From contig JALGPY010000001.1 of assembly GCA_023055425.1 (NCBI GenBank), positions 139,277,368 through 139,341,367 on the forward strand: a stretch of 64,000 bases of DNA, read 5' to 3'. Shown piece after piece: positions 12,260-21,303 of the stretch (position 1 is the first letter of the stretch; each line of letters starts with the position of its first letter). A program made the translations under genes and the position numbers. This DNA comes from Linanthus parryae (lineage: Eukaryota; Streptophyta; Magnoliopsida; Ericales; Polemoniaceae). Below the pieces are notes generated by a model, which did not search any database, was not told the DNA's origin, and saw nothing but the letters and a program-made list of their open reading frames with translations.

Positions 12260-12578
12260 TGTCAGGTCTCCGTTCGCCTGACAAACTCTCCGGTGAAGAA
12301 CTTGGCCGGAGAAGAGATCGGATACGATAACTTATCTCAAATCTAGCGAAGAAAAGGAGGGAAAGAAAACACAGAAGAGGGAAGAGGGAAAGAATGTAAT
12401 ATTTCATAATAATCATTCAAAAATTACAACTCCACCTTATATAGTGAGGGGGAGGTAGTTACAATTAAGCAGAATTGCTAACGGTTCATGCCACGTCAGA
12501 TAATACTCCTCAAACGAACCAATCAGAGCTAAGATGGCCGCTGACGAGGCGTCTGACTCATCCTATTAAATGGAACGA
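12260..12578 (-). repeat. Truncated 3' LTR of the old gypsy element
   Basis: About 319 bp match the outer part of the 485-bp LTR at 30613-31097 with scattered substitutions (roughly one in ten by eye), indicating an old insertion. Similarity stops around AACGACTA at 12574-12581, where reverse-transcriptase coding sequence begins directly. The inner third of this LTR has therefore been lost together with the 3' half of pol. Confidence 0.85.
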
Positions 12579-13719
12579 CTAGTACCATTTTTCTCAGATA
12601 ATCTTTAAATACCTGGTTTATGAGGCATTGGAATGTGGCTGGTGCATTAGTCAGCCCAAAGGGCATCACCTTGAATTCATATAAACCCTCATGGGTTCTA
12701 AATGCAGTTTTGTGGATATCAGCCTCTGCCATTCTCACCTGATGATACCCTGTCCTGAGATCCAGCTTAGAAAACACCACTGCACTTTTAAGCTCATCCA
12801 TCAGTTCATCTATAACAGGTATTGGAAATTTATTCTTAATGGTGATGGCATTCAAGCCCATATAATCCACACAGAACCTTCAAGACCCATCCTTATTCTT
12901 GAGTAGCAATACAGGAGCTGCAAATGGAATGGTGCATGGATGAATTGTTCCTTTTTGGAGCGTTTCCTTCATCATTTTCTCCATTTCATTCTTCTGCATA
13001 TAGGGATACCTGTATGGTCTAAGACAGACATGTTGCACCCCTTCTTGTAAGGGAATGTGATGGTCTTGAAGTCTTTTAGGAGGTAATTGGGTGGGTTCTT
13101 CAAATATGTCTGCATAGCTATGAAGAAGGGGTTCCAATTGTGGTGGCACTTTTGCTTCCTCATTTACAACAGTGACAGAGTGCAGTTGAGCAGTGATGCC
13201 CTGAATGTGTGGATAGCATTGTTTCTGCAATGTGTGTAGCCGCACTTCAGTAATGTGACCTTCTTTAGAACTGGCTGAGAGTGCTACTTCTCTTCCCTGA
13301 TGCTGAAATCCAAATGCCCTTTTGTTAAAATACAAGGAGATAGGGCTCACTTCTCTTAACCATTGTGCACCCAAAACTAAATCACACCCTCCCAAGGGCA
13401 AAACCCTGAGGTCAGTCTGAATCCTACACTTTTCTAGCTGTATGGTAACTTGTTGACAAACACCAGAACTTGCAATGACACTCCCATCAGCTACAGAAAC
13501 TTGCACCCCTTTAGTGATTTTAGGAACACAATTCACCCTCTTAGCAACCCTCTGATCAATGAAGTTATGATTGTTTCCTGTGTCAATCAAGATGTGCACT
13601 AACTTGCCTTTAATATGGCCACAGATCCGGATGATATATGTGCCTGTGTAGCCAGACATTGCATGTACAGAAATGATCAGGGGTGCATCCTCTTCTTCTT
13701 CTACCTCAGTTTTAACCAC
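12579..13719 (-). pseudogene. Protease / partial reverse transcriptase of the old gypsy element
   Basis: The piece 13719-12880 contains the aspartic protease motif LIDTGNNHNFID (usually LIDSGSTHNF in this family), the VLGAQWL box and the linker into reverse transcriptase (RPYRYPYMQKNEMEKM). The frame meets a TGA exactly where the conserved tryptophan of the SWRFCVDY box should be, then RT continues (12870-12579) with [26 protein letters not shown] and [13 protein letters not shown]. It ends after [11 protein letters not shown], just before the catalytic YxDD box, at the deletion junction. It is non-functional. Confidence 0.88.
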
Positions 13720-14049
13720 CTACGATTCTGAGTTGTCATGGTTCTTCTCATCTTCCTCACTGTCCTCCTCCTCATTAGAGTCCTCTTGGTACATTTGTGC
13801 CCTGGAGTGTAGGCCTCATCACAGTAAAAACACAATATCCTATCTCTCTTCTCTTTCATTTCAGCAGCTGTTAGTCTCTTGAAAGTCTTGTTGCCACTCT
13901 CTTCCTTTGAAATCATAGTGGTGTTATGCTTGAACTTTTCCCATTGTGTTCCTGTAGTCATCCCAGTTTTGTGATTCCCTTTCTTGTTAATGTGCTTCTC
14001 AAGTGTCTCCACCAGACCTTCTTGTAGTTTAGAAATGGCCTTTGCTTGT
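13701..14049 (-). pseudogene. C-terminal gag (zinc knuckle) of the old gypsy element
   Basis: The frame shows CFYCDEAYTPGHKC, a CCHC knuckle of the type found in plant Ty3/gypsy gag (usually CFKCG..WSPGHRC). It is followed by an acidic stretch that is frameshifted here and then stopped before the protease frame resumes. Read through the Tat insertion (removing 14050-27276 and one CTTGT copy), this frame joins that of 27634-27282 without interruption (FPKIVSQAKAISKLQEGLVE), so gag was still open here when the Tat element arrived. Confidence 0.85.
14045..14049. other. Target site duplication, left copy (CTTGT)
   Basis: CTTGT precedes the 5' LTR and recurs directly after the 3' LTR at 27277-27281. 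Confidence 0.92.
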
Positions 14050-14675
14050 TGTAGATACTGCTTTATGACATGGCAGATCTAGGCCACGTGGCAACCATCC
14101 AGCACACCATATTGTGCTCCACACACACAGGATCACCAGCCGAGCTGATCCATGTGGGGGCTGCGAGACAGAGCCCTCGCATACCACTGCACGGGACTTG
14201 TAGGGATTTGTGGTTTGGAGGCTAGAGTAAGCCCTGTCGCGTGCGAGCCAAGCCCGCGCGCGACCTTTAGTAACTGTTTTGAGAGATTTATGGCACGAGC
14301 TCCCTAGACCCGGTCAATCCGGTCAAACCCGGTCAACCTCGTAACGGTTCCGGTACTTGCGCACCACGTGCTCTAACGGTTCCTATATACTCGGACGAAC
14401 GTGCCGTTATGGTTAAGCTAATTAAGCCGCCATTAATGGGCGCATTAACCACACTACAACGGTCACGTTCTCCAGTATATATACATCGTTAACCTTTCCA
14501 TACAAAGGAGAACAACACTGCCATACGCGGAAGCTCTGCCAAACCTCTGTCTCTCTCTCAGACATTGCTACTGACTTACTCTCTCCCTACACACACCCCT
14601 ATTCTTCCTGTGCGATCCCTGATCCACTACGTACGGTGTACACGGAGGTCTCCCTGCCGGAATCTCTTGTGCACA
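14050..14675 (+). repeat. 5' LTR of the Tat element
   Basis: 626 bp, apparently identical to 26651-27276 when compared block by block. A TATA-like TATATATA lies at 14476-14483, about 200 bp before the LTR end, with pyrimidine-rich CTCTCTCTC downstream, a layout consistent with promoter and R region. Contains a GGTCAAxCC repeat (GGTCAATCCGGTCAAACCC GGTCAACC in adjoining blocks). Confidence 0.95.
14476..14483 (+). promoter_or_regulatory. Candidate TATA box in the 5' LTR
   Basis: TATATATA in the context CCAGTATATATACATCG. It is the best core-promoter match in the LTR; a weaker CCTATATACT lies about 90 bp upstream. Transcription start not determinable. Confidence 0.5.
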
Positions 14676-14678
14676 TTT

Positions 14679-14696
14679 TGGTGAACCCGACGTGAA
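14679..14696 (+). other. Primer-binding site candidate
   Basis: TGGTGAACCCGACGTGAA begins three bases after the 5' LTR. TGG pairs with the CCA end of a tRNA as required for minus-strand priming. I could not match the remaining bases to a specific plant tRNA with confidence. Confidence 0.7.
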
Positions 14697-14716
14697 ACTT
14701 ACCAGCAAAAGCAACC

Positions 14717-17329
14717 ATGTCTCAGGAGGATGATGTCAGCAACCGGTCGCCTTCCACCGAAACTCCCTCGGGAGACGAAGCCCGCCGTACTCCGACGACT
14801 CCCGGCGAGGCACCAACTTTGGAGTCTTTGGACGCCACTGTCCAAAGCCAGGCAAAAGCTCTCAAGTCTCAATCTGCGCAGTTGGAGCGGATCCTGGCCG
14901 TTCTGGGCACCCTTGCGCCAAATCCTCCACCAGGTACCGCCACCCCTCAGGGAGGAGGAACCCCTACTGCTCCAGGATTGGGAGTATCGGCCACGCCTCC
15001 CAACCCTCATCTGCAAACTCCACCGTCAGCAGCGCAGCTGCCTTCGATCCAAGGATCAACAGCGCAAATGCTACCACCTGCCGCTCACGCCTCTCAGCCC
15101 ACGGCTTTGGCGTCTAACCCAACTTTGCAGTACACTATGCCTCCACCGGCGACCATATGGGGAAACGCGGGTAGCCAATACACTCTCAATCCTCCGGCGA
15201 CATATGTATCGCCACCGCCTACGGCAGCCCCTCCGGCAACTACCGAAGGAAGCCTCCCAGAATGCATGACATCCTTGCAGAAGCGCGTGGACTCCATCCT
15301 AGCTCATCAATCGCTCGCGGATACCATCATCCCGAAGCTAGACAACGATCCACCCATCCCACGAGAAATTTATCTCATGCCTAACCCGGCAGGGTACAAG
15401 GCTCCCAAATGGGACAAGTTCGAAGACGTCAATGGAAACGCTCATGAGCATGTCATGCGTTTCATCGATGTCATGGGTCCATACGGAGCTGATCCCAAAC
15501 TGCTGATGCGAGAGTTCCCAAAGACTCTTGGGAATGTAGCATACAAATGGTACCGGACGTTGGAGCCCGGATCTGTGAAGACTTGGGACGACATGGTCCA
15601 GAAGTTCTACACCAAGTTCTTCCAGATGGAAGAGAAGGTGACGATGATCCACCTCTCGCGGATGTATCAGAAACGCGAGGAAGATGGAATCACTTTCATC
15701 AAGAAATTCAGAGCGAAATCCTTAGAATGCAAGGACCCAATGCTCGAGAGTCGGCTCGTAGAGATATGCCTGCAGTGCATGCGAGACGAGTACAAGAGCA
15801 TGCTAATCAATTTGCAAACACCCACATTTTCAAAGCTCATCGAGTGCACGATGAACATCGAGCCCATCGTCGAGAGACAGAGAAAGAAGAGCGCTCCAGA
15901 ACGACCTGCGAGCGGCACCACCTACAAGATCGGCAGATTCGGCTACAAGCGAGGACGCGAAGCTGAGGTCAATGCAGTTTCGCCCCAGAAGCAAGCAAAA
16001 GTTACAAACTTCGACGCACCGCCCCTGCCCTGCTCGGTGGAGGAGGCAATCGATCTCTGCAGACAGTGGCGTAAGGACGGCGTCCTCCCACCGCTCGAGA
16101 AAGCACCCTCCAAGGAGATGACGAGGGACCCTAAGTGGTGCGAATACCACGGCAAGGTCATGCACCCCACAGCTGAGTGCAAGAAGCTCAGATTCGCACT
16201 CGATCAGAAGATGAAGAGCGGCGAACTCATCGTCAGCGACCATCGGAAGGATGTGCGCAACAACCCGCTGCCTGCCCATACAGATTCGGGCTCAAAAGGC
16301 AAAGAGGTCGCCATGATCTCGATAGTTGACTTGGAAGAAGTCGCAGAGGATGGTCTGCCCACCGTTGCTGAAGTCCATGAAGATGAAGACTACAGCATGG
16401 ACACGGAAGATGAGCGTGCCGACCGCATGAAAGGGTCGCACGGCTTCGACAGATTCTTCAACGAGATGAACTTCTCCGAAAAATGTCGAGCGGACATGAC
16501 AAAAGCAATCTTAAGGGTAGCAGAGGACTACGAGGAGGACCTCGTGGTCTCCAACGGGAAAGTCGTCAGGGCGTCCCGTTCCACAGAAAAGATTATGACC
16601 TTTTCTGCCAGCGACAAAAAGACAGATGCGAGCCACCAGAGGCCCCTGTACGTGACCGCCATCATCAACGGCGTCGAATTCAAGCGAGCATTCGTCGATG
16701 GAGGAGCAGCGGTCAATGTTGTTCCACTCCACACACTGAAGCTAGCAGGGATCCCCGAGCACAAGGTAGTCAAGCGTCCATCCCCGCTGGTGGGATTCGG
16801 AAGCGATTCCAGAATGACGATCGGGTGGATCCGCCTGGGCGTTCAGATCGGCAAAATCAAGTGCTCGGCGAAGTTCTATGTCATAGACGCGAACACCACA
16901 TACCACATGATCATAGGTCGGGCCTGGATTCATCGCTTTGACGCAATCCCTTCAACGGCTCACCAAGTGATGAAAGCTATCTGGAACGACAGGATTGTCG
17001 AGATACCGGCCTCAACTAACCCGTTCAACTTGGACGAAGCGCATCTCAGCGAGGCGGTGTGGTTCACCGAGATGGCGGACGAGCAAACACCCGGACCATT
17101 CAACCCTACTCCTTTACCTCTCTGGGAGGACATCAAGGACCAGTCACCTGCAGGCGTGATGGTGACAAGGGGAGACACCGAAGAAAAGCCGCCTATCCAC
17201 GAAGAGGCGCCGCGCATCGCATATCATCGCAAGAGTGTCTACACTCTGAAGAGGATCGCAAAGCACGACCCCGAGGGCAAGGAGATAGAGAGCTTCTACG
17301 CCAACGGGAAGAAATGCTATCGCATATGA
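14717..17329 (+). CDS. gag-pro: Gag-protease polyprotein of the Tat element
   Basis: 870 residues from the first ATG after the leader. Residues 1-190 are Pro/Ser/Thr/Ala-rich and low-complexity. A retrotransposon gag (capsid-like) domain spans about 225-385 (from YKAPKWDKF through FYTKFFQMEEKV and later ECTMNIEP). A CEYHGKVMHPTAEC motif near 475-488 is the CHHC variant of the nucleocapsid knuckle seen in Tat elements. A retropepsin-type aspartic protease lies at about 640-760 with FVDGGAAVNVVP and a downstream MIIGRAWIH box. The usual D-T/S-G triad reads D-G-G, as written. Its role is particle assembly and polyprotein cleavage. The frame closes with TGA (17327-17329), but the same frame is open again immediately after. 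Confidence 0.93.
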   Translation: MSQEDDVSNRSPSTETPSGDEARRTPTTPGEAPTLESLDATVQSQAKALKSQSAQLERILAVLGTLAPNPPPGTATPQGGGTPTAPGLGVSATPPNPHLQTPPSAAQLPSIQGSTAQMLPPAAHASQPTALASNPTLQYTMPPPATIWGNAGSQYTLNPPATYVSPPPTAAPPATTEGSLPECMTSLQKRVDSILAHQSLADTIIPKLDNDPPIPREIYLMPNPAGYKAPKWDKFEDVNGNAHEHVMRFIDVMGPYGADPKLLMREFPKTLGNVAYKWYRTLEPGSVKTWDDMVQKFYTKFFQMEEKVTMIHLSRMYQKREEDGITFIKKFRAKSLECKDPMLESRLVEICLQCMRDEYKSMLINLQTPTFSKLIECTMNIEPIVERQRKKSAPERPASGTTYKIGRFGYKRGREAEVNAVSPQKQAKVTNFDAPPLPCSVEEAIDLCRQWRKDGVLPPLEKAPSKEMTRDPKWCEYHGKVMHPTAECKKLRFALDQKMKSGELIVSDHRKDVRNNPLPAHTDSGSKGKEVAMISIVDLEEVAEDGLPTVAEVHEDEDYSMDTEDERADRMKGSHGFDRFFNEMNFSEKCRADMTKAILRVAEDYEEDLVVSNGKVVRASRSTEKIMTFSASDKKTDASHQRPLYVTAIINGVEFKRAFVDGGAAVNVVPLHTLKLAGIPEHKVVKRPSPLVGFGSDSRMTIGWIRLGVQIGKIKCSAKFYVIDANTTYHMIIGRAWIHRFDAIPSTAHQVMKAIWNDRIVEIPASTNPFNLDEAHLSEAVWFTEMADEQTPGPFNPTPLPLWEDIKDQSPAGVMVTRGDTEEKPPIHEEAPRIAYHRKSVYTLKRIAKHDPEGKEIESFYANGKKCYRI

Positions 17330-17461
17330 AGGTGCGCGGGGACGTCCTCACACGGGCATGGGGATGTCCCTGGGCAAATCAATCAAATCGAGCAAGTTGC
17401 GCTCACAGAAGAGCCAACACAGGGCGCTCCAGAGGAGAAACTTAAAGAAGCCCCCGAATGC
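17330..17461 (+). other. In-frame open linker between gag-pro stop and pol ATG
   Basis: After the TGA, 44 sense codons without another stop lead in the same frame to the first pol ATG at 17462. This layout fits occasional UGA readthrough giving Gag-Pol. Alternatives are removal of the stop by splicing (an AAG|GTGCGC donor-like site overlaps at 17331) or a recent nonsense mutation in a once continuous polyprotein. Confidence 0.7.
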
Positions 17462-20400
17462 ATGGAGGACAGGCCAAGACCACAAAAGCAAGAGCTTAAG
17501 GAAGTGTTCCTCAGCCCGAACGAGGAAAAGAAAAGACCAGTCTTCCTGAGTGCGGACCTCACAAACGAAGAGGAACACGGACTGCTGCAGCTCCTAACTG
17601 AATACAAGGACGTGTTCGCATGGGAATACGACGAGATGCCGGGTCTGGACACGAGCATCACCATGCACCGTTTAGACATCATCCCAGGGTCTAAACCGGT
17701 CAAGCAAAGCACCAGAAGCTTTAGGCCGGAGCTCAACGTGAAGATCAAACAGGAGATTGTCAAACTCCTAGATGCCAAGTTCATAGAGCCCAATCACCAT
17801 CCCACATGGTTGGCCAACATCGTGCCAGTGGTGAAGAAGAACGGACAGCTCCGCATCTGCGTGGACTTCCGAGATCTTAATCGCTTCTGTCCTAAGGACG
17901 ATTTCCCGCTGCTTAACATCGATTTACTCATTGATTCAACAGCAGGCCATCGCATGTTCAGTTTCATGGACGGCTTCAGCGGGTACAATCAAATCAAGAT
18001 GGATCCCGAAGATGCAAGGAAAACTGCATTCATCACTCCCGTGGGGGTATTCAACTATACGGTAATGCCATTCGGTCTTAAGAATGCAGGCGCAACCTAT
18101 CAGCGGGCCATGATGGCCCTATTCCACGACATGATGCACAAAGAAGTGGAATTCTATGTGGATGACCTGGTAGTCAAATCCAGGCATGAAGCAGATCACC
18201 TTGCAGACCTGCGAAAGGTATTCAACAGATGCAGGAACTTTCAACTGAAAATGAACCCCATGAAATGCGCGTTCGGCGTGACTTCGGGGAAGTTTCTGGG
18301 ATGCGTAGTCCATCGCCAAGGAATTGAGCCTGACCCTGCGAAAGTGTCAGCCATCACCAGCATGACACCACCTCAAGACCAAAGTACCTTGAAAACATTC
18401 TTGGGAAAATTGTCATATCTGCGGAGATTCATCCCGGCAATCGCCGAAATCACATGCTGCTTCAGCACTCTTCTCAGGAAGGACGCCGCGTACAACTGGG
18501 CTCCTGACCATGAAGCGGCATTCGAAAAGCTAAAGGAGATACTTACATCCCCGAAGATTATGATCGCGCCTCAACTGGGATCGCCGCTGCTGCTATATCT
18601 TACATCAACAAGGAGATCTATAGGAGCACTCTTGGCCCAGGTATATGAGGGACAAGAGAGGCCTATCTATTACATCTCTCGCATTGTGCAACCTGCTGAA
18701 TCAAGGTACACGGACATCGAACGTCATTGCCTTGCCTTATTCTTCGTAATAGAGAAGTTGAGACACTACTTTGCATCGCACAAAGTAGTGGTGGTCACCA
18801 AAAGCGACCCCATAAGATACCTACTAACTCACACTACTCCGGGCGGGAGATTGGCGAAATGGTACATGACCATCTCTCAGTACGATATCACATGCGTAAA
18901 ACCAAGAGCGATCAAGTCGCAGGCGGTAGCAGATCTGCTGGCACAGTTTCCTGACAACAGTCACGAACCTGTGATCGAGGAAGAACTCGAAGGCCCTGAA
19001 ATCTACGCGATCGACGTGCCCTATTGGACCCTCCACTTCGATGGTTCGTCAACCAGAAAAGGCGGAGGTATTGGGATAGTCTTGACAAAGCCGGACGGGG
19101 AAGTCATACAGATGTCCGCGAAACTCAACTTCGCAGTCACGAACAACGAGGCGGAATACGAGGCTCTGATCGCGGGACTCCGTGCGGCGAAAGCTTTGGA
19201 AGTGAGCAACTTAACAGTCATGGGAGATTCCAAACTGATTGTTAAACAGGCCTCGGGCGAATATGGTTTAAAGGAGATCAATCTCCTACCATACCGCACC
19301 CTAGTGCAAAAGCTGATGCAGCAATTCTGCGACGTGAAATACGAGCACAAACCCCGAGCGGACAACAGGCATGCAGACGCCTTAGCAACTCTGGGATCTA
19401 AGGTCAGCATAGACAAATGCCCCGCAAGGATTTCCATCGAAGTGCGAACATCGTCGGCATTAACAGAAGATGCGTGCGACGACGAACACATGGATGACGC
19501 AGACTGGCGAAAAGCAATCCTGCAAGCTATTGCGAAAGGCACCAGCAGCGAGGGCTGGGCACTCACGAAAGGATACTGTATCCACGACAACACCCTTTAC
19601 TACAAGGGTCCCGGAGGAATACTCATGCGATGTGTCTCCGAACAAGAAGGACAACAGCTGTTAGAAAAGATTCACCAGCACGCTTGCGGAGAAAGCGAGG
19701 TGTCAATCTACAGGAAAGCTCAGAGATACGGCATCCATTGGCCAAGCATGTCTACAGCCGCAGCCCTGATACAAGGGAAGTGCGAAAGTTGCGCACTAAT
19801 CAAAGATTCTCTTCTTGTCGCTCTAATCGACGACGACACAGACTGGAGAAAGCCATTGTTTGAATTCCTCACCAAAGGCACTATACCCGAATCGAGAAAA
19901 GAGGCAGACAAATTGAAGAGGAAAGCTTCTCGATATGTGGTTCAGGAAAACCTGCTTTGGCGAAAAGGTCATGAAGGCAACTTGCTGCGATGCCTAGACG
20001 ATAGGGAAGCACAAGAAGTCATGGACCTCTCCCACCAGGCGGAACACCAGGGGGGTGCGAAATTATGCAGACAGCTTCTCTCAATTGGATACTTCTGGCC
20101 CACGATGGAAGTCGATTGCCGCACCAAGGTGCGACGCTGCCAAGAATGTCAATTCAAAGGGAACCTAGTGCACGCTCCCGCCGTGGACCTACATGCACTA
20201 GGAACGCCATGGCCATTTCACACATGGGCTTTGGACTTCATTGGCCCCATCCGACCAACGTCACATGGGAACCATTTCATTCTCACCGCAACTGAGCTGT
20301 TCACCAAATGGGTGGAAGCAATACCACTGAAGACGGCAAACGCGCTGGCTGTGGTCAACTTCATCCAGGAAAACATCGTATGCAGGTTCGGAATCCCGAA

Positions 20401-21067
20401 TACTATTCTTTCAGATAACGGTACTCCTTTTGTTAATCGTCAGGTAGCTACAAAACTTGCGGAGTACAATATCAGGCAGATATGCTCTACCCCCTATTAT
20501 CCAAAGGGAAACGGGCAAGCCGAGGCGACTAACAAAACGCTGCTGAGAATTCTGAGCAAGATGGTCGCAGATGACCACAAGAAGTGGGCCGACTCTCTTA
20601 ACATAGCTCTGTGGGCCTACAGAACTTCTCCAAGGACACCCACAGGGGCCTCGCCATTTCTACTATGTTATGGGGCTGAAGCTGTGGTACCTGCGGAGGT
20701 CAGAGTCAATTCGGCAAGGCTGGCCTTCCACGCGCTCTACGAAAACCAACGCGATCATGATTTAGTCTTGCTGGAAGAAAAGCGAGAACAAGCCAAAAGG
20801 ACTAACAAGCGGTACCAAGAAAGAATCGCTCGCGCCTACAACAAGACAGTCCAGCGACGGGATTTCGCAGTTGGCGACCTGGTCTTGCGCGCATCTGATC
20901 ACTGCATGCGAGAGGCAACCCACCCAAAGTTCGCAGCTAATTGGGAGGGACCCTTCGAAGTCACAGAAGTCTTCGATAGCGGCTACTGCAGCATACGAAG
21001 GTTGCACGGCACAACCTCAACCCCAAGCTCAGTCAACATGCGCTGGATCAAGAAGTACTATCCCTGA
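17462..21067 (+). CDS. pol: Pol polyprotein (RT, RNase H, archaeal-type RNase H, integrase)
   Basis: 1201 residues from the first ATG; the true start may be upstream by readthrough. Reverse transcriptase occupies about 100-290 (ICVDFRDLN, MPFGLKNAGATYQ, catalytic YVDD near 233). A first RNase H domain is at about 365-480. A second, archaeal-type RNase H at about 520-650 carries FDGSS, NNEAEYEA, MGDSK and HADALA, supplying the D-E-D-D residues. Two zinc-binding modules follow: H738-CESC(~776) and H858-CQEC(~895). The integrase core shows D near 924 (LDFIGP), D near 983 (LSDNG) and E 36 residues on (GQAEATNK), the DD35E pattern. The C-terminus (FEVTEVFDSGYCS) resembles the usual barrel-like tail. 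No chromodomain. All catalytic residues look intact. Confidence 0.96.
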   Translation: MEDRPRPQKQELKEVFLSPNEEKKRPVFLSADLTNEEEHGLLQLLTEYKDVFAWEYDEMPGLDTSITMHRLDIIPGSKPVKQSTRSFRPELNVKIKQEIVKLLDAKFIEPNHHPTWLANIVPVVKKNGQLRICVDFRDLNRFCPKDDFPLLNIDLLIDSTAGHRMFSFMDGFSGYNQIKMDPEDARKTAFITPVGVFNYTVMPFGLKNAGATYQRAMMALFHDMMHKEVEFYVDDLVVKSRHEADHLADLRKVFNRCRNFQLKMNPMKCAFGVTSGKFLGCVVHRQGIEPDPAKVSAITSMTPPQDQSTLKTFLGKLSYLRRFIPAIAEITCCFSTLLRKDAAYNWAPDHEAAFEKLKEILTSPKIMIAPQLGSPLLLYLTSTRRSIGALLAQVYEGQERPIYYISRIVQPAESRYTDIERHCLALFFVIEKLRHYFASHKVVVVTKSDPIRYLLTHTTPGGRLAKWYMTISQYDITCVKPRAIKSQAVADLLAQFPDNSHEPVIEEELEGPEIYAIDVPYWTLHFDGSSTRKGGGIGIVLTKPDGEVIQMSAKLNFAVTNNEAEYEALIAGLRAAKALEVSNLTVMGDSKLIVKQASGEYGLKEINLLPYRTLVQKLMQQFCDVKYEHKPRADNRHADALATLGSKVSIDKCPARISIEVRTSSALTEDACDDEHMDDADWRKAILQAIAKGTSSEGWALTKGYCIHDNTLYYKGPGGILMRCVSEQEGQQLLEKIHQHACGESEVSIYRKAQRYGIHWPSMSTAAALIQGKCESCALIKDSLLVALIDDDTDWRKPLFEFLTKGTIPESRKEADKLKRKASRYVVQENLLWRKGHEGNLLRCLDDREAQEVMDLSHQAEHQGGAKLCRQLLSIGYFWPTMEVDCRTKVRRCQECQFKGNLVHAPAVDLHALGTPWPFHTWALDFIGPIRPTSHGNHFILTATELFTKWVEAIPLKTANALAVVNFIQENIVCRFGIPNTILSDNGTPFVNRQVATKLAEYNIRQICSTPYYPKGNGQAEATNKTLLRILSKMVADDHKKWADSLNIALWAYRTSPRTPTGASPFLLCYGAEAVVPAEVRVNSARLAFHALYENQRDHDLVLLEEKREQAKRTNKRYQERIARAYNKTVQRRDFAVGDLVLRASDHCMREATHPKFAANWEGPFEVTEVFDSGYCSIRRLHGTTSTPSSVNMRWIKKYYP

Positions 21068-21303
21068 CTCCTCTTGTTTCATACGTTTTATGATAACGTT
21101 GCTTAATGTCTCATGTGGCTACGATATTCGCAATCTCCTCTCCCATATGAGAGGATTGTAATCCTATCTCTCCCATATGAGAATGTCATAATAAAAGAAT
21201 TCTCCCAAATGAGAAGTTCACATTTATCAGCTGTTTATATTGATTATCTAATTTGTTACAATTGTTAACAATGATTTATGCGCTTCAATAGTAACAAATG
21301 TAA
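21068..21303 (+). other. 3' spacer after pol with short repeats
   Basis: Non-coding. CTCTCCCATATGAGA occurs twice and a third degenerate copy follows (TCTCCCAAATGAGAA); each has a TCTC...GAGA dyad. An AATAAAA polyadenylation-like motif lies at about 21190. Confidence 0.55.

Noticed and set aside
15338..16279. Long antisense and off-frame ORFs within gag-pro of the Tat element
   Set aside because: They lie opposite or beside a strongly supported coding frame in GC-rich DNA and show no family motifs.
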